Shown: positions 17,353 through 26,590, counted from the stretch's first letter. The stretch is 64,000 nucleotides of DNA from M3007 sp964621185 (GCA_964621185.1 CAZULM010000020.1:25762-89761), one strand, 5' to 3'. The notes: generated from the letters alone by a model not told the origin. Program-made: numbers and translations.

Positions 17353-19548
17353 ATGCGCAACATAAAAATCATGACCATTGCCGTGCTGCTGTTCGGGGCA
17401 GTCGGCTGCTTCAAAGACCTGGACACCATTCCATTAGACCCCGACATTCTTACCGCAGAGGCTGTGTACAAACAACCGGGCGCCTACAAACAGGTGCTGG
17501 CAAAGCTGTACGCCGGGCTTTCCGTTTCAGGCCAACAGGGCCCTGCCGGCCAGGCCGATATTTCGGGTATCGACGAGGGCTTCGGGCAATATTTGCGGGG
17601 ATTTTGGTATCACCAGGAATTGCCGACCGACGAGGCGGTGATCGGCTGGAACGACCAGACCATCAAGGATTTCCACGCCCAGAGCTGGACCTCCGGCGAC
17701 GGCTTTATCTACGCTTTTTACAGCCGCGTTTTTTACCAGATCGCCTTAGCCAATGAATTCCTGCGGGAAACAACAGATGCCAAGCTGGATTCGCGGGGCG
17801 CTGATGCCGCCTTGAAAGCCGAGGTGAAACAATACCGCGCCGAAGCCCGATTCCTCCGTGCCTTGAGCTATTGGCATGCGCTCGACATATTCCGCAACGT
17901 GCCTTTTGCCACCGAGGCAGACGTGGTGGGCGCTTTTACGCCAAAACAAGCCAAACCGGAAGACCTGTTCCGCTACATCGAGTCGGAATTGAAAGCCATC
18001 GAGCCTGAGCTGGCGGCGCCAAGGGCCAACCAGTACGGCCGCGCCGACAGGGCTGCCGCCTGGATGCTGCTCGCAAAACTTTACCTCAACGCCGAAGTGT
18101 ACATCGGGCAGCCGCGCTATACCGATTGCCTGACGTATTGCGAATCCATTTTGGGGGCTGGATACGAACTGGAGCCCACGTACCAGAATCTGTTCCTCGC
18201 CGATAACCATAAATCGAAGGAGATCATTTTCCCGGTCACGTTCGACGGGGTGAACACCCGCACCTGGGGCGGCATGACCTTCATCATACGCGCCGGCATC
18301 GGCGGCAGCATGAACCCTGTGGCTTCGGGCGTGGTCAGCGGCTGGGGCGGCACCAGGGTTACCCGGCAACTGGTGGAAAAATTCCCGGCTGACCTCACAG
18401 GCATCAAGGTGAACTTCAACCCCGGCATGACGGCCAACTACCCGAAACTGTACCTGCCGGGCTCACACCAGGGCTGGGACGCTACCCAAACCAGCAACTC
18501 CCTGGCGGCCACTTCCACCACAGCGCCCAACAACAAGATTTATGAAGGGCACCGGTACTTCCCCAACCCCAACACGGAAATCCTTTTCACCCAGATTTCT
18601 TCCAACTCTGCCCCCAAATTCGGCGATAACGGGGCCGACGGCACCCTGGAAACGGGCGGCGCCAACATACTCGTGCCGGAAGCAGGGCTGCATTTCATGA
18701 AAGTAAACCTTAACAACAAAACCTACAACATCGAAAAGCGCACCTGGAGCATCATCGGCAGCGCCACCGGCGGTGTGGATATGGACATGACCTGGGACAA
18801 CGACCAGCAGGTACTGGTTGTCAGCGGCCAGCTGATAGCAGGTTCCTTCCGGTTCAGGGCCAACCACAGCGACGCAACGAGCCTCGGCGACACAGGGGCC
18901 GACGCCATCCTCGAAGCAAACGGCGCGGAAATCCAGATCGCCCAGGAAGGAGGGTACAAAATCGCCCTCGACGTGGACAAGCCCGACTACACCTACCAGA
19001 TCAAGCTGACCAGTTTCGACCGCCGCGGCATGTTCTATACCAACGGCCAAAACATCGACATCAACGACCTGACCCTGTTCACCGACGGCTATGCCTCCAA
19101 CAAGTTCAAAAACGTGACATCCACCGGGGCGCAGGGTTCGGACACGGACTTTCCCGATACCGATTTTCCGATGTTCCGCCTTGCCGATGTTTACCTGATG
19201 GCTTCCGAAGCGCTGCTGCGCACGCCTGGTGGCGACAAGGACAAGGCCGCCAATTATTTCAACAAGGTGCGGGAGCGGGCATTCACCGGCTCGGTGGGAA
19301 ATTTTTCTGCCCAAGACCTCAACTTAGACATCATGCTCGACGAGCGCGCGCGGGAGCTGTACTGGGAGTGCCACCGGCGCACCGACCTGGTGCGTTTTGG
19401 CCAGTTTACCGACGGCAGCTACAAATGGGCCTGGAAAGGCGGGGTGAAAGAAGGCGCTTCCGTGGGCAGCTTCCGAAACATTTACCCGATTCCGTCGCAG
19501 GATCTGGGGGCCAACCCGAATTTGAAACAAAACCCTGGTGGGTATTAA
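17353..19548 (+). CDS. SusD/RagB-family lipoprotein with a SusE-like insert
   Basis: This 731-residue protein is longer than usual for SusD (about 500-560). A lipoprotein signal with Cys near residue 23 (FGAVGC) is followed by SusD-type helices (YRAEARFLRALSYWHALDIF; AAWMLLAKLYLNAEVYIG). At about 385-550 an insert carries beta-rich segments such as WSIIGSATGGVDMDMTWDND and FRFRANHSDATSLGDTGADA. These match the SusE/F-like repeats of the next gene. The SusD C-terminus then resumes with FPMFRLADVYLMASEAL and ERARELYWECHRRTDLVRFG. It binds substrate over the SusC pore; the insert likely adds a glycan-binding site. Confidence 0.9.
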   Translation: MRNIKIMTIAVLLFGAVGCFKDLDTIPLDPDILTAEAVYKQPGAYKQVLAKLYAGLSVSGQQGPAGQADISGIDEGFGQYLRGFWYHQELPTDEAVIGWNDQTIKDFHAQSWTSGDGFIYAFYSRVFYQIALANEFLRETTDAKLDSRGADAALKAEVKQYRAEARFLRALSYWHALDIFRNVPFATEADVVGAFTPKQAKPEDLFRYIESELKAIEPELAAPRANQYGRADRAAAWMLLAKLYLNAEVYIGQPRYTDCLTYCESILGAGYELEPTYQNLFLADNHKSKEIIFPVTFDGVNTRTWGGMTFIIRAGIGGSMNPVASGVVSGWGGTRVTRQLVEKFPADLTGIKVNFNPGMTANYPKLYLPGSHQGWDATQTSNSLAATSTTAPNNKIYEGHRYFPNPNTEILFTQISSNSAPKFGDNGADGTLETGGANILVPEAGLHFMKVNLNNKTYNIEKRTWSIIGSATGGVDMDMTWDNDQQVLVVSGQLIAGSFRFRANHSDATSLGDTGADAILEANGAEIQIAQEGGYKIALDVDKPDYTYQIKLTSFDRRGMFYTNGQNIDINDLTLFTDGYASNKFKNVTSTGAQGSDTDFPDTDFPMFRLADVYLMASEALLRTPGGDKDKAANYFNKVRERAFTGSVGNFSAQDLNLDIMLDERARELYWECHRRTDLVRFGQFTDGSYKWAWKGGVKEGASVGSFRNIYPIPSQDLGANPNLKQNPGGY

Positions 19549-19593
19549 AATAAACAAAATCAACTCTTTTTCAAGCTTTTAAACTTTTCTGAC

Positions 19594-21372
19594 ATGAAAC
19601 TTCGATTACTTTTTTCAACGCTTTTTTGCAGCATGCTGCTCTTCAGCGCAAGCCAGGCTCAGTCCATAGGGTTGATCGGTTCCGCTACGGCAGGCGGATG
19701 GGATGTGGATACCAATATGGTGCAGCACCCCGACAGCGCCCACTTGTGGTCGCTGGTCATCGACCTGAATGTGGGCGACGTGAAATTCCGGCAGGACGAT
19801 GCCTGGACGATCAACTGGGGCTTCAAGGATTTTCCGACAGGCATTGGGGTGCAAGACGGGCCGAATATCACCATTCCTGCGGCCGGGCAATGGACGGTTG
19901 ACTTCAATTCCAACACCGGAGCCTATAAATTTGCTTATACCTCCGATATCGGGATAATTGGCGATGCTACGCCTTCTGGATGGGGAGAAGACACCAAGAT
20001 GTACTACGACCCGACTGACCCAGACTCCAACAACTATTTCATCCGCTTGAACTTGGTGCAAGGCGGCGCGAAGTTCCGGGCAAACAGCGCCTGGACAGTC
20101 AACTGGGGATCGGCTGACTTCCCCGAAGGCACCGGCACCCAAGACGGCGCCAACATCCCCGTGCCATCAGCCGGTAAATACCTGATCAAGTTCAACAAAG
20201 CGACAGGGGCTTACAAATTTGAAGAGATCCTGGAGTTTGCCAAAATTGGCCTGATTGGTAGCGCAACCCCGGGCGGCTGGAACACCGATTCGCCCCTGAC
20301 AAAAGACAACGCCAACCCGAACCTTTGGAAAGCAAACATCACTCTGACCGACGGCGAAGCCAAGTTCCGCGCCAATGAAGCCTGGGCGATCAACTGGGGC
20401 GACACGCTGTTCCCTTCCGGCATCGGCATACTCAACGGGCCGAACATCCCCGTTACCGCCGGTGATTATCTGGTGACTTTCAACACCCAGACCTACGAGT
20501 ACAACTTCCTGCCCCTGGTGTTTTATGCAACTGTAGGCATCATCGGCAATGCCACGCCCGGCGGCTGGGATACCGATACCGATATGATGAAAGATGCCAA
20601 CGACCCATCCATCTGGCGCTTGCGCATCATCCTGACCGACGGCGAAGCCAAATTCAGGGCCGACGACGCCTGGACAGTGAACTGGGGCGCGGGCGATTTC
20701 CCCTCAGGCACCGCACTTCCTGATGGCGCCAACATCCCGGTGCCGGCAGGTGAGTACAAGATCACGTTCAACTCGACTACCGGCGCTTACAATTTCGAAA
20801 AATTAGTGGTGTTCAGTACCGTGGGCCTTATAGGGCCGGCTACGCCAATAGGCAACTGGAACGAAGACGTTGACATGACCAAAGATGCCCTTGACGAGTC
20901 GTTCTGGTTCATCAATTCCATTGACTTGACAGATGGCGAAGCCAAATTCAGGGCTGAAGATGCCTGGACAGTAAACTGGGGCCTGGCACAATGGCCATCT
21001 GGTATCGGCGTGCAAGACGGGCCGAACATCCCGATCACGGGCGGCACTTACCGCGTGACCTTGAACTCTGCCACTGGCGAATACGGCTTTACGCCGCCCG
21101 CATCCACCGTTAACCTGTTGTCGGCAAACACCGTCAGCGTGATGCCCAACCCGGCGAAAGACGTGCTGACCATCAATATCAACGCAGCTGAGCTGCAGGG
21201 TGACGTGCGGGTAATAGTCTTCAACAGCCTCGGCACTCAGGTGATGGTGCAGAACATGAACATCCAGCAAAGCGCGCAGCTCGACGTTTCGCGCTTGGTT
21301 CCGGGCAATTACATCGTGCATATTGCCAACAACAAGTTTGTGGTGGGCAAGAAGATCGTGCTGGTGAAATAA
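19594..21372 (+). CDS. Secreted five-repeat SusE/SusF-like protein with T9SS sorting domain
   Basis: This 592-residue protein has a signal peptide (to about 22, ASQAQ). Five repeats of about 95 residues follow (about 25-505), each starting like IGLIGSATPGGW and containing GEAKFRANDAWTVNWG-type and DGxNIPVxAGxY strings. They resemble the starch-binding SusE/SusF outer-membrane units, also seen in the SusD insert upstream. The last ~75 residues (VMPNPAKDVLTI onward) form a type A T9SS C-terminal sorting domain. The product should therefore be exported by T9SS rather than lipidated as SusE and SusF are. It is third in the SusC/SusD operon, 45 nt after susD, and probably binds glycan outside the cell. 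Confidence 0.85.
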   Translation: MKLRLLFSTLFCSMLLFSASQAQSIGLIGSATAGGWDVDTNMVQHPDSAHLWSLVIDLNVGDVKFRQDDAWTINWGFKDFPTGIGVQDGPNITIPAAGQWTVDFNSNTGAYKFAYTSDIGIIGDATPSGWGEDTKMYYDPTDPDSNNYFIRLNLVQGGAKFRANSAWTVNWGSADFPEGTGTQDGANIPVPSAGKYLIKFNKATGAYKFEEILEFAKIGLIGSATPGGWNTDSPLTKDNANPNLWKANITLTDGEAKFRANEAWAINWGDTLFPSGIGILNGPNIPVTAGDYLVTFNTQTYEYNFLPLVFYATVGIIGNATPGGWDTDTDMMKDANDPSIWRLRIILTDGEAKFRADDAWTVNWGAGDFPSGTALPDGANIPVPAGEYKITFNSTTGAYNFEKLVVFSTVGLIGPATPIGNWNEDVDMTKDALDESFWFINSIDLTDGEAKFRAEDAWTVNWGLAQWPSGIGVQDGPNIPITGGTYRVTLNSATGEYGFTPPASTVNLLSANTVSVMPNPAKDVLTININAAELQGDVRVIVFNSLGTQVMVQNMNIQQSAQLDVSRLVPGNYIVHIANNKFVVGKKIVLVK

Positions 21373-21374
21373 TA

Positions 21375-21505
21375 TACCAGGTTTTAGGTGGATTTGAAGG
21401 ATTGATGGATGCTTTACCCGCCATAGCATTTGCGAAGGCAGTTGAAAAATTGATTTTCAACAGATTACAAGCATTCAATTTTCACAGCCACTTTGCGTTG
21501 GCTAA
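21375..21505 (+). repeat. R2 intergenic repeat, copy 1
   Basis: The element starts 2 nt after the stop of the five-repeat protein with TACCAGGTTTTAGGTGGATTTG and ends around CACTTTGCGTTGGCTAA. A ~35-bp insertion sits in its middle compared with the copy at 37057-37151. The 500-nt gap 21373-21872 holds this element, a terminator and one R1 copy, but no gene. Confidence 0.75.
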
Positions 21506-21535
21506 TCCATCGCTATTTTATTTCGATAGAGCGTC

Positions 21536-21572
21536 AGACCTTCCAGATTTTCAAAACCTGGAAGGTCTTTTA
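21536..21572 (+). terminator. Rho-independent terminator after the SusC/SusD operon
   Basis: A perfect 11-bp stem AGACCTTCCAG/CTGGAAGGTCT with an 11-nt loop is followed by TTTTA. It lies 164 nt after the last operon gene, beyond the R2 repeat. Confidence 0.75.
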
Positions 21573-21575
21573 CGT

Positions 21576-21680
21576 TATACTATGATTCGCCTGATTTTTG
21601 TGATTGAGTTTGATTTATTCAACTGATTTTCAATTGATTACAAAGTTCGACATGCACAAAACCAAGCGGCGTGAGGTATA
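21576..21680 (+). repeat. R1 intergenic repeat, copy 1
   Basis: About 105 bp run from TATACTATGATTCGCC to GGCGTGAGGTATA, with TATA-rich ends. Related copies are at 26478-26583 (reversed), 45951-46055 and 63746-63844 (reversed). It has no coding potential. Confidence 0.85.
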
Positions 21681-21872
21681 TTTATCGAAATAAAAATCGG
21701 CTTGGTTTTCGGCAGCCCCTCAGCCCCTGCCTCCCTCAAAACAGCCATTGCCTCCCGGCTTTCCGCCATTTTTGAAAACTCACCCCTTTAAAGTTTGGCG
21801 GCATGAAAGGCAAATTCGCAGATTTGTGGCAAAATCGAAACGCTATTTTTTGGCCACCAAAAATGTCTTGCC

Positions 21873-23357
21873 ATGCGCATTTTCTACCCTCTGCTTTTCA
21901 GCCTCCTGTTTTCTGGCAGCCTTTTCGCCCAAATGCCCTATACCACAGCCAACAAATACGCCTATCGTGTGCAAAAAGACCTGGTGTACGGCGTTGCGCC
22001 TAACTATGTCGGCGTGATGGACACCCTTGAAATCGACCTTTACAAACCGCTTGCCGACAACAACCCGAAGCGCCCGCTGCTCGTGCTGGTGTACGGCGGC
22101 TCTTGGCTCGCCGGCTGCAAGGAAGACGTGAAAGATTTTGCCATCGACATGGCGCGCAGGGGCTATGTGGTCGCTTGCCCCAATTACCGGCTGGGCTGGC
22201 ATAAAGACAGTTATGTGCCTGCCCCGAATTGCTTGCTCGACGGCACCCAGCGCAACTTGTACCCGTTCGATTCCTGTGAAATTATTAGAGCGCTGTACCG
22301 GGGGCAGCAAGATGTGAAAGGGGCAATTCGCTGGCTCAAAAGCCGCGCCCAGCAGGATTCTACCGACATCTGCAAGGTATTGGTCGGCGGTTTCAGCGCG
22401 GGCGGCTTCAATGCCTTGGCGGTGGGCTTCCTCGACCGCCCGGAAGAAAAGCCCCTTTGCTGTTTCGACCTGCCCAACGTGCTGCCACCAGACCCAAACA
22501 TGCTCAACCAGGCCGTGATGAAAAACTGCGTGCCGAGCAGTTTCAGCGTCACCCCAACTGCCCGTGCCAGACCCAACCTTGGCAGCATCGACGGCACACT
22601 TAACCAAAATGGAACGGATGCCAATGTGTTGGGCGTGGCGAATTTCTTTGGCGGCGTGCCCTATGAGGCCCTGCCCAACAACTGGCTGGCAGGCCCCGAC
22701 ACCCCAGCTGTTTATCTCTACCATCAAACTTGCGATGGCATCGTGCCTTTCGGTTATGGGCAGCCGTTTTTTGTTATTTCCCAGTATTGCAACTTAGGCT
22801 GTACGCCCTGGCATTACAAGACACCCCATGTTTATGGGTCTGGCTCCATTGCTGCTGCCCTGGAATCGCTGCCCGGCAAACCGATATGTTTCAAAACGGA
22901 GTTTACTACCTGTACGGCGTTCAATCCGAGCCTGGCCCTGTTTGAATGTGCCAGGTATGCTGATAACGGTTCGTACCATTACGTTGACCAACAATATGTT
23001 AGGCTGCAAACCATGTCGAATTTTTTCAGCCCCTTTGTCGGCAACCCTGCCCTTTGCAACCGCACAAGCTGCGCCACAGTGGCCACTCAGGCCCCGGCAT
23101 CGCTCTTTGATGGCGTTCAGGTGGCGCCCAACCCGTTTACCGATCGCTTGACTTTGTTCACCGACACGCCGCCTTCCGAACCTGTGCTGTTGGAACTGCT
23201 GCAGCTTACCGGACAAGTGATTTGGCGCGACACAAGGGTGCTGGCGCCTGGCGCAAACGAGCTGTTTCAGGGGCTTCAAATTCCGGCGGGTGCGTATGGG
23301 CTGCGTGTAGTAGGGAAAGATGGGGCGCGAATGTTCGTTGTGCGCCTTGATAGATGA
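21873..23357 (+). CDS. Secreted alpha/beta-hydrolase (esterase-like) with T9SS sorting domain
   Basis: This 494-residue protein has a signal peptide (MRIFYPLLFSLLFSGSLFAQ). The hydrolase domain (about 40-300) has an oxyanion-type LVYGGSWLAGC, the nucleophile elbow GGFSAGGFN (Ser near 176) and a candidate acid/His region around YHQTCDGIVPFGYG. The C-terminus (APNPFTDRLTL to the end, about 80 residues) is a type A T9SS sorting domain. It is probably an extracellular carboxylesterase or lipase-like enzyme; the substrate is unknown. A perfect 47-bp inverted repeat begins at the base after its stop. Confidence 0.85.
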   Translation: MRIFYPLLFSLLFSGSLFAQMPYTTANKYAYRVQKDLVYGVAPNYVGVMDTLEIDLYKPLADNNPKRPLLVLVYGGSWLAGCKEDVKDFAIDMARRGYVVACPNYRLGWHKDSYVPAPNCLLDGTQRNLYPFDSCEIIRALYRGQQDVKGAIRWLKSRAQQDSTDICKVLVGGFSAGGFNALAVGFLDRPEEKPLCCFDLPNVLPPDPNMLNQAVMKNCVPSSFSVTPTARARPNLGSIDGTLNQNGTDANVLGVANFFGGVPYEALPNNWLAGPDTPAVYLYHQTCDGIVPFGYGQPFFVISQYCNLGCTPWHYKTPHVYGSGSIAAALESLPGKPICFKTEFTTCTAFNPSLALFECARYADNGSYHYVDQQYVRLQTMSNFFSPFVGNPALCNRTSCATVATQAPASLFDGVQVAPNPFTDRLTLFTDTPPSEPVLLELLQLTGQVIWRDTRVLAPGANELFQGLQIPAGAYGLRVVGKDGARMFVVRLDR

Positions 23358-23465
23358 GTTTTATTAACACATAGGCACATAGGGACATAGAACACATAGA
23401 TTTTACAATCCAAACTCAAAAATCTATGTGTTCTATGTCCCTATGTGCCTATGTGTTAATAAAAC
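23358..23465. terminator. Perfect 47-bp inverted repeat between convergent genes
   Basis: Arms 23358-23404 and 23419-23465 are perfect reverse complements (AACACATAGGCACATAGGGA family) with a 14-nt loop. The element starts directly after the stop of the plus-strand esterase and ends 15 nt before the stop of the minus-strand aminopeptidase. It could end transcription from both sides. Related arms occur at 57173-57210 and 63698-63949, so it is also a repeat family (R3). Confidence 0.8.
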
Positions 23466-23480
23466 TATGTGTTAAAATAA

Positions 23481-24770
23481 CTACCGGTTCATCCAATCCT
23501 CAATCTCCTCCACTTCCATCGGGATGTTTTTGAACAAATCGATGTTCCCGTTTTCGGTGATGAGGATGTCGTTTTCAATGCGGATGCCTAGTTTTTCTTC
23601 CGGGATGTAAATGCCCGGCTCACAGGTGAACAGGTTCCCGGCTTCGAAGCTGTGGTAGCGGTACATGATGTCGTGCACATCCAGGCCGAGGTGGTGACTG
23701 GTGCCGTGCATGAAATATTTTTTGTAGGCGGGCCAGTCCTTTTCCTGTTTGGCGATGTCGTCTTTGGTTATCAGGCGTAGGCCCAGCAGCTCGCTTTCCA
23801 TGATCTTGCCTACTTCTTTGTGGTATTCGATGAACACGGTGCCGGGCACCAGCATTTCACGGGCAGCTTTCAACACGCGCAGCACAGCGTTGTACACGTC
23901 CTTTTGGCGGGGTGAGAAGCGTCCGTTGACGGGGATGGATCGGGTGAGGTCGGCGTTGTAGTTGGCGTACTCGGCGCCGAAATCCATGAGCAGCACGTCG
24001 CCGTCCTGGCATTGTTTGTTGTTCTCGATGTAGTGCAGCACACAGGCGTTGGCGCCCGAGCCGATGATGGGTGTGTAGCCATGCCCGGTAGCGCGGTTGC
24101 GGATGAATTCGTGGATGATCTCGGCCTCAACTTCGTATTCCCAAACGCCGGGCTTGACAAATTGCAGTACCCGTTTGAAAGCTTTTTCCGTGATGTCGAT
24201 GGCTGTCTGGCTGGCGTCGACTTCCCATTTGCTTTTCACGGTTTGCAGGCGTTTCAGTATCGGCTGGGCGCGGTGGATGGTATGGGCAGGGTAGCGCTGC
24301 TGTATCTGGCGGGCATAGCGCAGGTCGCGGAATTCGACGGGCGACAGGAAGCGGTCGTTTTCATTGAGGTTCAGATAGATGCCTTCCGAGAGGATGATGA
24401 GCTCGTTGATCATCTGATCGGCTTCGTCGAGGAAATATACTTTTTGGATGCCCGACGCTTCGCGGGCTTCTTCTTTGGTGTATTTATGCCCTTCCCACAC
24501 GGCTAAGTGCTCGTTGGTACGGCGGATCACCAGCACTTCCTCGTGTTCCTCCCTGGGGCAACCGGGAAACAGCAGCAGCATGGTTTCTTCCTGGTCGATG
24601 CCGGAGAGGTACAGCAGGCCTGCATTTTGGCGGAAATTGTGGTATTGGTCGCCGGAGCGGGGCGCCTGGTCGTTGGAATTGAAAATGGCGACGGTGCCGG
24701 GTTTCATTTGGGCGGTGAAGCGTTTTCTGTTGTGTCGGTACAGGTCGGGGCTCAGCGGCTGATATTTCAT
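23481..24770 (-). CDS. pepP: Aminopeptidase P (Xaa-Pro aminopeptidase)
   Basis: This 429-residue enzyme uses the ATG at 24770 (MKYQPLSPDLYRHNRKRF). The frame is open to 25004 but the extra part is unlike the family. The N-terminal creatinase-like domain (to about 165) has the AMP_N features FNSNDQAPRSGDQYHNFRQN and YLSGIDQEE. The catalytic pita-bread domain has the dinuclear metal ligands in LLMDFGAEYANYNADLTRS (two Asp), HGTSHHLGLDVHD (His), TCEPGIYI (Glu) and ENDILIT (Glu). It removes N-terminal residues before proline. Monocistronic, convergent with the esterase. Confidence 0.92.
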   Translation of the reverse strand: MKYQPLSPDLYRHNRKRFTAQMKPGTVAIFNSNDQAPRSGDQYHNFRQNAGLLYLSGIDQEETMLLLFPGCPREEHEEVLVIRRTNEHLAVWEGHKYTKEEAREASGIQKVYFLDEADQMINELIILSEGIYLNLNENDRFLSPVEFRDLRYARQIQQRYPAHTIHRAQPILKRLQTVKSKWEVDASQTAIDITEKAFKRVLQFVKPGVWEYEVEAEIIHEFIRNRATGHGYTPIIGSGANACVLHYIENNKQCQDGDVLLMDFGAEYANYNADLTRSIPVNGRFSPRQKDVYNAVLRVLKAAREMLVPGTVFIEYHKEVGKIMESELLGLRLITKDDIAKQEKDWPAYKKYFMHGTSHHLGLDVHDIMYRYHSFEAGNLFTCEPGIYIPEEKLGIRIENDILITENGNIDLFKNIPMEVEEIEDWMNR

Positions 24771-24942
24771 TGCGGACTGTTGAATGGTGGAAAAACTGAT
24801 TTTGGGTAAAATTACGCTATTGGGCCGCCAAAGTAGGGCTGTTTCTGGTAAAATGCCAAAAAGTGAAAGATGAAACCAGGCAGCTTTCGACCAAACACTG
24901 CCCTTCAGCCAGCACCCGCACATTTTTTTCCCGATTAGGAGA

Positions 24943-24970
24943 TTGCCCCTGCCCAAAAATACTACTTTTG
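24943..24970 (+). promoter_or_regulatory. Promoter of gcvH
   Basis: TTG (24943-24945), 17 nt and TACTTTTG (24963-24970) fit the Bacteroidetes -33/-7 consensus. The start codon is 73 nt downstream. Confidence 0.6.
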
Positions 24971-25043
24971 CCCATCCATTAAACAAACATAACACTGTCC
25001 CCAATACTTCAACACTTATCTCTCATAACTCATCACTAAAAAT

Positions 25044-25433
25044 ATGTCCTTTCCAGCCAATTGCAAGTACACAGAAGACCACGAATGGGTGCGCGTCGAA
25101 AACGGTAATACCGCTTATGTCGGCATCACGGATTACGCCCAGGGCGAATTGGGCGAACTGGTGTACATCGAAGTAGAAACCGTTGGTGAAACCGTAGAAG
25201 CCGGCAAAGTTTTCGGCACGGTAGAAGCCGTAAAAACCACCTCCGAACTCTTTATGCCCATCACCGGGAAAGTTCTGGAGTTCAACGATAAAGTCGGCGA
25301 CAGCGGCGACCCCTCCTTAGTCAACAGCGACCCTTACGGCGACGGTTGGATCGTGAAAATCGAGATTTCCAACCTGGGCGACCTGAATGCGTTGATGGAC
25401 GCTGACAAGTACAAGGCGCATGTAGGCGGGTAG
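25044..25433 (+). CDS. gcvH: Glycine cleavage system H protein
   Basis: This 129-residue protein is the lipoyl carrier that shuttles the aminomethyl group between the P, T and L proteins of glycine cleavage. YTEDHEWVRVENG and ITDYAQGELGELVYIE are typical, and the lipoylated lysine is K64 in EAVKTTSE. Length fits the family. No other gcv gene is nearby, which is common in Bacteroidota. It has its own promoter and a terminator 25 nt after the stop. Confidence 0.96.
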   Translation: MSFPANCKYTEDHEWVRVENGNTAYVGITDYAQGELGELVYIEVETVGETVEAGKVFGTVEAVKTTSELFMPITGKVLEFNDKVGDSGDPSLVNSDPYGDGWIVKIEISNLGDLNALMDADKYKAHVGG

Positions 25434-25457
25434 AAGGCGGTTTTTTATTGATTTGGG

Positions 25458-25499
25458 CGAGCATAATGTCTGTTGGGGGGCGTTATGCTCGTTTTTGTT
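25458..25499 (+). terminator. Rho-independent terminator of gcvH
   Basis: A 9-bp perfect stem CGAGCATAA/TTATGCTCG is followed by TTTTTGTTT. Confidence 0.85.
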
Positions 25500-25566
25500 T
25501 AGGCCAGCGCCGCATCCGGCGAATGTCCCTAATATCGCTTACCTTTCAGTCGAATAAGCTTTAGAC

Positions 25567-26298
25567 ATGAAACACACGCTGTCTTCCCTTCCCTTATTAT
25601 TGGCCATCATGCAGCTCCCCGCCCAACCCGCCATCCAATGGCAAAAAACCGTTGGCGGCAGCGATTCAGAAAGAGCCTGCGCAATCGCCCAAACAAGGGA
25701 TGAAGGATATATCACTTGCGGGTACACTATTTCCAACGACGGAGATATAATGAGCAACAACGGCCTAATAGATTTTTTGGTCGTAAAGTTCGACAAGACT
25801 GGGGGCGTGGAGTGGGAAAATGTTTTTGGTGGCAGTTACAACGACTGGGGATACGATGTAAAGCAAACCCCTGATGACGGTTATATCCTGACCGGGTTTA
25901 CCCTGTCTGACGATGGGGATGTCACAGGGTTTCATGGTTACATCGATGCCTGGGTCGTCAAGCTTGACAGCGATGGGAATTTAGAATGGCAAAAGGCCAT
26001 TGGCGGCAGCGGCTGGGACGAATTGTGGTCTGTCAACTTGACCAACGATGGAGGTTACATCCTGGCGGGCCGCACCAATTCCCCCGATGGCGATGTTGGC
26101 GGCACTTATGGTGGCACGCCCGACCTATGGCTGGTAAAATTGGGCCAAAGCGGCAATATGCAGGGCAGGGAAGTGCTGCGCCAGGCTATAGGCGATACGG
26201 CCGAACTATATGTTTCCAGGTTGAACAAAGGGCTTTACTTCGTCCTGGCACGATGTAGCGATGGGACGATGGCAACCGGGAGGTTTGTGAAGGAGTAA
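25567..26298 (+). CDS. Secreted repeat protein with a truncated T9SS tail
   Basis: This 243-residue protein has a signal peptide (to about 20). Roughly three repeats of about 52 residues follow (WQKTVGGSDSER, GYITCGYTISNDGD, FLVVKFDKTG). They resemble the SBBP/Kelch-like beta-propeller blades of T9SS cargo, which usually come in larger numbers. After the third blade the sequence jumps, at GQSGNM/QGREVLRQAIG, into the last ~50 residues of a type A sorting domain (KGLYFVLARC). The start of that domain (the usual PNP motif) is missing. It may be an internally deleted gene. T9SS export might fail. Confidence 0.65.
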   Translation: MKHTLSSLPLLLAIMQLPAQPAIQWQKTVGGSDSERACAIAQTRDEGYITCGYTISNDGDIMSNNGLIDFLVVKFDKTGGVEWENVFGGSYNDWGYDVKQTPDDGYILTGFTLSDDGDVTGFHGYIDAWVVKLDSDGNLEWQKAIGGSGWDELWSVNLTNDGGYILAGRTNSPDGDVGGTYGGTPDLWLVKLGQSGNMQGREVLRQAIGDTAELYVSRLNKGLYFVLARCSDGTMATGRFVKE

Positions 26299-26477
26299 TG
26301 TGCCGCGAGGTAAAACGCAGCGCGGCATATCAAGTGGAATTATCAGGGAATAGTGTTATAAAAAGTCTGTAAGCTGGCGCCGTAGATTTGTGGCATTGGT
26401 TGCTTCCTTAGGAACCATCTAACCCAAGGGTACAGGAAGCGTGTGGCGGGTGTGCGCAATTGCATGGGTTCATTAAT

Positions 26478-26583
26478 TATACCTCGCGCCGCTTGGTTTT
26501 GTGCATGCCGATCTTTGTAATCAATTGAAGATCAGTTGAATCAATCATACTTAATCACAAAAATCAGGCGAATCATAGTATAT
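26478..26583 (-). repeat. R1 intergenic repeat, copy 2
   Basis: Reverse-oriented copy ending 7 nt before the ATG of the HTH regulator at 26591, so it forms that gene's 5' leader. The rest of 26299-26477 holds a TGCCGCG/CGCGGCA dyad and a TAGATTTG promoter-like box at 26383-26390, but no gene. Confidence 0.85.
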
Positions 26584-26590
26584 TCCACAA

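Noticed and set aside
19669..21090. Regular repeats that might suggest a CRISPR or tandem array
   Set aside because: They are ~290-nt protein-coding repeats in frame within one gene, without short direct repeats and spacers.
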